Source of the DNA: Pseudomonadota bacterium
Lineage (GTDB): Bacteria > Pseudomonadota > Alphaproteobacteria > Rhizobiales > Rhizobiaceae
Length of the DNA stretch: 9,261 nucleotides
Direction of reading: 5' to 3'
Assembly (NCBI GenBank): GCA_023399635.1
Contig: JAEWOP010000221.1
Span: forward strand, 1-9,261
Shown in pieces: positions 6,495 through 9,261 of the stretch (position 1 is the stretch's first letter; each line of letters starts with the position of its first letter). The notes beneath the pieces were generated by a model. That model searched no databases. It was not told where the DNA came from and saw nothing but the letters and a program-made list of their open reading frames with translations. The position numbers were made by a program, and so were the translations under genes.

Positions 6495-7934
6495 ATGAAA
6501 TACAAATTTGCGGCGACTCCTCTCGTCATGCTCCTTCTGTCCGGCTGCGTTGTCGGTCCCGACCAGTCAGCTCCGGTGATCACTCTGCCAGCCAAGTTTG
6601 CCGAGGGCTCGTCGAGCAGCAACGGCGACGTGACGACTGCTGCGTGGTGGACCGCGTTCAACGACAGCCGTTTGAATGGCTACGTTCAGCAGGGACTGTC
6701 CCAGAACCTTGACGTCCTCCAGGCACTGGAGCGCATCAACCAGGCGGAAGCCAATGTGGTTGTTCAGAGTGCAGGAGCTTTCCCTTCGCTGGGACTTGAC
6801 CAGGCATCGGTAAGACGTTCAGGGGAAGAGGGACTTGGAAACACTCCAGATGGGGCGACGACCACCTCCGCACGGGCCCCGTTCAATGCCTCTTGGTTCC
6901 TAGATCTCTTTGGTCTTTACAAGAGGTCGCGAGAAGGTGCCTTGGCGTCGCTGGATGCGGCCTATGCTGGTGCCGACGTTGCACGCTTGTCTCTGCTGCA
7001 AGCAGTAGCATCGGCTTATATCGACGTTCGTTATTATCAGGAGCGCATTGCGCTTGCTCGGCAGAATCTCAGCTCGCGTCGTGAAACCCTTGAGCTAACG
7101 CAGCTTCAACTAGAAGCAGGTGCGGCCTCCAGACTGGACGTTGTTCAATCTGAGGGTCTCGTGAATTCGACTCTTGCTGAAATACCCGGGCTGGAGACTC
7201 AATTCCGCGGGGCAGCCCATCGCGTTGCAACGCTTCTAGGCTTGCCGGCATCTTCGTTGATCGCTGAGTTGCAGAAGGGTGCACGTCAACCCGTTGCCCG
7301 CTTCAACACGAAAGCAGGGGTACCGGCCGACCTTATTCGCAACCGACCTGACATCCGAGCCGCTGAACGTGAGCTTGCGGCCGCTGTCGCGCAGATTGGC
7401 GTTGCGGAAGCTCAGCTTTACCCCACCATCACACTCTCCGGCACAATCACTCCTTCGTCGACCCGCAGCAGCGGTACCAGTGTCAACTTGCTCTCCTGGG
7501 GGTTTGGCCCAACGCTGAGCTTGCCAATCTTCGATGGGGGCGAGCTACGGGCTCGCGTATCAGCGGCAGAATCGTCTGCTCGTGAATCCTACCTCGCTTG
7601 GAAGCAGACTGTCCTGAACGCCGTCGAAGAGACCGAAAACGCCCTCGCCGCAGTCGCTCGTGACGCTCGTACTGTCAATGCACTACGAGATACGGTCAAT
7701 TCTTATCGTGAAGCACTGGAGCTCGCGACGGCCAGCTACCGCGATGGCGCCTCTTCCCTTCTTGATGTTCTCGATGCTCAACGCCAGGTTTCCTCAGCTC
7801 AAGCAAACCTTGCTCAGGCCGTACAGCGGATGGCGCAGGACTTCGTTTCGCTAAATGTCGCCATTGGCGGGGGTTATGCTTTCGGCGGGGCCGGAACGCA
7901 GGTTGCTTCCGCTGCAGCGATGCCTACGAAGTAA
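6495..7934 (+). CDS. ameC: outer-membrane efflux channel lipoprotein (NodT/OprM/TolC superfamily)
   Basis: This is the exit duct of the pump, expected to form a trimeric barrel in the outer membrane with a long periplasmic helical tunnel. The 479-residue product has a lipoprotein signal peptide ending in LLSGC, with the lipidated cysteine at residue 18, followed by VVGPDQ as is typical of NodT-type proteins. Two repeated OEP domains follow at about 50-245 and 275-455. Family landmarks include LIRNRPDIRAAERELAAA (280-297), AQLYPTITLSG (306-316) and LPIFDGG (343-349), plus the long alanine-rich helices of the tunnel. ATG 6495 is chosen over an in-frame TTG at 6480 because it gives a normal signal peptide and has GGGA about 9 nt upstream. 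The gene is 116 bp downstream of ameB in the same direction and is closed by a strong terminator. Some relatives of this pump lack a linked channel gene; here the set is complete. Confidence 0.95.
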   Translation: MKYKFAATPLVMLLLSGCVVGPDQSAPVITLPAKFAEGSSSSNGDVTTAAWWTAFNDSRLNGYVQQGLSQNLDVLQALERINQAEANVVVQSAGAFPSLGLDQASVRRSGEEGLGNTPDGATTTSARAPFNASWFLDLFGLYKRSREGALASLDAAYAGADVARLSLLQAVASAYIDVRYYQERIALARQNLSSRRETLELTQLQLEAGAASRLDVVQSEGLVNSTLAEIPGLETQFRGAAHRVATLLGLPASSLIAELQKGARQPVARFNTKAGVPADLIRNRPDIRAAERELAAAVAQIGVAEAQLYPTITLSGTITPSSTRSSGTSVNLLSWGFGPTLSLPIFDGGELRARVSAAESSARESYLAWKQTVLNAVEETENALAAVARDARTVNALRDTVNSYREALELATASYRDGASSLLDVLDAQRQVSSAQANLAQAVQRMAQDFVSLNVAIGGGYAFGGAGTQVASAAAMPTK

Positions 7935-7951
7935 GCTGCATCTGCACCAAC

Positions 7952-7993
7952 AAAAAAGGCCTCCGAAGCGTTCGCTCGGAGGCCTTCCTTTTT
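7952..7993. terminator. bidirectional rho-independent terminator between ameC and efp
   Basis: An 11-bp perfect stem, AAGGCCTCCGA (7956-7966) with TCGGAGGCCTT (7976-7986), encloses a short loop that can pair further through GC and GC. On the plus strand a T-run follows at 7989-7993, ending ameC transcripts. On the minus strand the A-run at 7952-7957 becomes a U-run directly after the stem, ending efp transcripts. It lies 17 nt after the ameC stop and 11 nt beyond the efp stop. Confidence 0.88.
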
Positions 7994-8004
7994 GGATGTA
8001 CGGA

Positions 8005-8574
8005 CTAATCCTTGGCGCGTTCTACGTAGGAATTGTCTTCAGTCGCAATCACGACCCGAGTTCCAGCGTTGATGTGCGGCGGCACCATAGTCCGCACGCC
8101 GTTCGACAGCATGGCTGGCTTGTAGGACGACGAGGCTGTCTGGCCCTTCACCACCGGCTCCGTCTCGGTGATCTCAAGCGTCACGTGGCGCGGCAGTTGA
8201 AGCGCGAGCGCAACGCCTTCATGCATGGAGAGGATGCAGGTCATCCCTTCCTGCAGGTAGGCGTTTTGATCGCCCATCGTCTCGGCATCCACCACGATCT
8301 GATCGTAGTTCTCGGGATTCATGAAGTGGAAGCCTTCGCTGTCCTCGTAAAGGTACTGGAAGTTCACGTCCTCGACGAACGCCCGCTCCACCTGCTCCGT
8401 TGTCCGCCAGCGCTCAGAAACCTTCACCCCATCCACGATCCGGCGCATATCGACCTGCGTAACCGGAGTGCCCTTCCCTGGGTGGAAGTTCTGGGCGGTG
8501 AGGACCACGTAAAGCTTGCCGTCGACTTCGAGCACGTTGCCCTTCCGGACGGAGGAGGCGATGACCTTGACCAT
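8005..8574 (-). CDS. efp: translation elongation factor P
   Basis: EF-P binds the ribosome between the P and E sites and helps form peptide bonds at consecutive prolines. The 189-residue protein has the standard three-domain shape: an N-terminal KOW-like domain (1-62), a central OB domain (about 65-128) and a C-terminal OB domain (about 130-189) with the signature region beginning LEITETEPVVKGQTASSSYK. The modified lysine is K34 in the loop HPGKGTP (31-37), which marks the beta-lysylated type rather than the arginine-rhamnosylated one, and it agrees with the epmA gene next door. The ATG at 8574 has AAGGGA upstream as ribosome binding site, and the stop is TAG. The sequence is near that of rhizobial EF-P as I remember it. 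The gene converges on ameC across a shared terminator and diverges from epmA. Confidence 0.98.
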   Translation of the reverse strand: MVKVIASSVRKGNVLEVDGKLYVVLTAQNFHPGKGTPVTQVDMRRIVDGVKVSERWRTTEQVERAFVEDVNFQYLYEDSEGFHFMNPENYDQIVVDAETMGDQNAYLQEGMTCILSMHEGVALALQLPRHVTLEITETEPVVKGQTASSSYKPAMLSNGVRTMVPPHINAGTRVVIATEDNSYVERAKD

Positions 8575-8748
8575 GAATATTCCCTTGTACCTGCCGGCTT
8601 GTGTCCGCCGGGGATGCGTCGTAGAGGAACCGGACGCCGGTCCACGCGACGGATAAACGCTTTCCCGGGCGCACCTAGCCTAAAAAATGGCAAATAGGAA
8701 GCCTTGGCGGATGAAGCACGCTTAGAAAGCTGACACCAGGATCCACTC
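8575..8748. promoter_or_regulatory. divergent efp/epmA intergenic region
   Basis: These 174 bp must hold the promoters of both efp (leftward) and epmA (rightward). Two small GC-rich inverted repeats lie in the likely efp leader: CCGGC/GCCGG (8594-8598 and 8607-8611) and ACCGG-ACG-CCGGT (8629-8641). An A/T-rich patch at 8680-8698 is a plausible promoter core, but I find no clear hexamer pair on either strand. AGGA at 8738-8741 is the epmA ribosome binding site with a 7-nt spacer. Confidence 0.45.
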
Positions 8749-9261
8749 ATGTCTCAAGCCGGCGCCGCCCCTCAACGCTCTCCCTGGTGGAGCCCAGCGG
8801 TCCATGCTGATCGACGGCCATTTCTGCTGGGCCGAAACCGCATACAGTCAAAGCTCAGGGAGCACTTCGAGCGGCGGGAGTTTGTAGAGGTGGACCCAGC
8901 AGCGCTACAAGTCTCGCCGGGAAACGAGACACACCTCCATGCGTTCCGCACGCACGTCCTGACGACAGACGGGCAGGCCAGCGAGCTGTTCCTGCACACT
9001 TCTCCGGAGTTTTCCTGCAAGAAGTTGCTGGCGGCAGGTGAGCAGAAGATCTTTTCCTTCGCGCATGTCTATCGAAACCGCGAACGTGGCCCGCTTCATC
9101 ACCCTGAGTTCACGATGCTTGAATGGTACCGGGCCCATGAAAGCTATGACACTCTTATGCAGGACTGCGCCGACCTGCTGGCTCTTGCTGCCGAAACAGC
9201 TGAAACGAAGCGCTTCAGCCATAATGGGCTGCAAGCAGATCCATTCGCCCTACCCGAGCGG
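8749..9261 (+). CDS. epmA: EF-P--(R)-beta-lysine ligase (GenX/PoxA/YjeA), 5' part, truncated by window end
   Basis: EpmA is a lysyl-tRNA-synthetase paralogue lacking the anticodon-binding domain; it activates (R)-beta-lysine with ATP and attaches it to K34 of EF-P. The first 171 codons are present and the frame runs off the window, roughly half of the expected 325-350 residues. After a short Pro/Trp-containing leader the class II catalytic core starts at once: motif 1 around FVEVDPAALQVSPGNE (45-60), HTSPEFSCKKLLAAG (83-97), then motif 2 as VYRNRERGPLHHPEFTMLEWY (107-127). The absence of an OB-fold anticodon domain before motif 1 separates it from LysS. ATG 8749 has AGGA 7 nt upstream. Its substrate EF-P is encoded divergently 174 bp away. 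The beta-lysine-forming aminomutase EpmB is expected nearby but is not in the window. Confidence 0.93.
   Translation, partial: MSQAGAAPQRSPWWSPAVHADRRPFLLGRNRIQSKLREHFERREFVEVDPAALQVSPGNETHLHAFRTHVLTTDGQASELFLHTSPEFSCKKLLAAGEQKIFSFAHVYRNRERGPLHHPEFTMLEWYRAHESYDTLMQDCADLLALAAETAETKRFSHNGLQADPFALPER

Noticed and set aside
7855..8697. 280-codon plus-strand frame across the ameC end, terminator and efp
   Set aside because: It runs through a strong terminator and antisense to efp, whose protein is unmistakable; the translation shows no known domain.

Overview
This is an ordinary-looking chromosomal window (all genes intact except at the two edges) that most resembles the Alphaproteobacteria, order Hyphomicrobiales/Rhizobiales, probably Rhizobiaceae (Agrobacterium/Rhizobium relatives). 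The reasons are the moderately high GC, the close match of the EF-P and TetR proteins to rhizobial versions I remember, the long eukaryote-like PurC standing outside a pur cluster, and an efflux locus organised like the Agrobacterium ameR-ameABC system. The taxonomic call comes from memory of protein sequences, not from a search.

Layout. Bases 1-49 may hold the first 16 codons of an unrecognised minus-strand gene. Bases 50-260 are non-coding and contain a 15-bp palindrome. purC (261-1241, +) encodes SAICAR synthetase. A TetR-family repressor gene resembling ameR (1266-1871, +) follows after only 24 nt. A 144-bp gap contains a perfect 9-12-9 inverted repeat that overlaps the repressor's stop codon and is the best operator candidate. 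The tripartite RND multidrug efflux genes come next in one direction: lipoprotein adaptor ameA (2016-3218), inner-membrane proton/drug antiporter ameB (3268-6378) and outer-membrane channel ameC (6495-7934). A strong bidirectional terminator (about 7952-7993) separates this rightward block from the convergent efp gene (8005-8574, -), which encodes translation elongation factor P. Divergent from efp is the 5' half of epmA (8749 to the window end, +), the lysyl-tRNA-synthetase-like enzyme that beta-lysylates EF-P.

How the genes work together. AmeR is expected to repress ameABC by binding between ameR and ameA. AmeA, AmeB and AmeC should form a proton-driven pump spanning both membranes. EF-P relieves ribosome stalling at proline stretches and is activated by EpmA at a lysine that is present here (K34 in HPGKGTP). 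PurC acts in de novo purine synthesis and has no obvious functional link to the efflux genes, although the short gap suggests that the repressor may be transcribed with it.

I found no new biological system, mobile element, CRISPR array or RNA gene. The most informative non-coding signal is the probable AmeR operator, whose half-sites and spacing agree with the AmeR-responsive promoter as I remember it.
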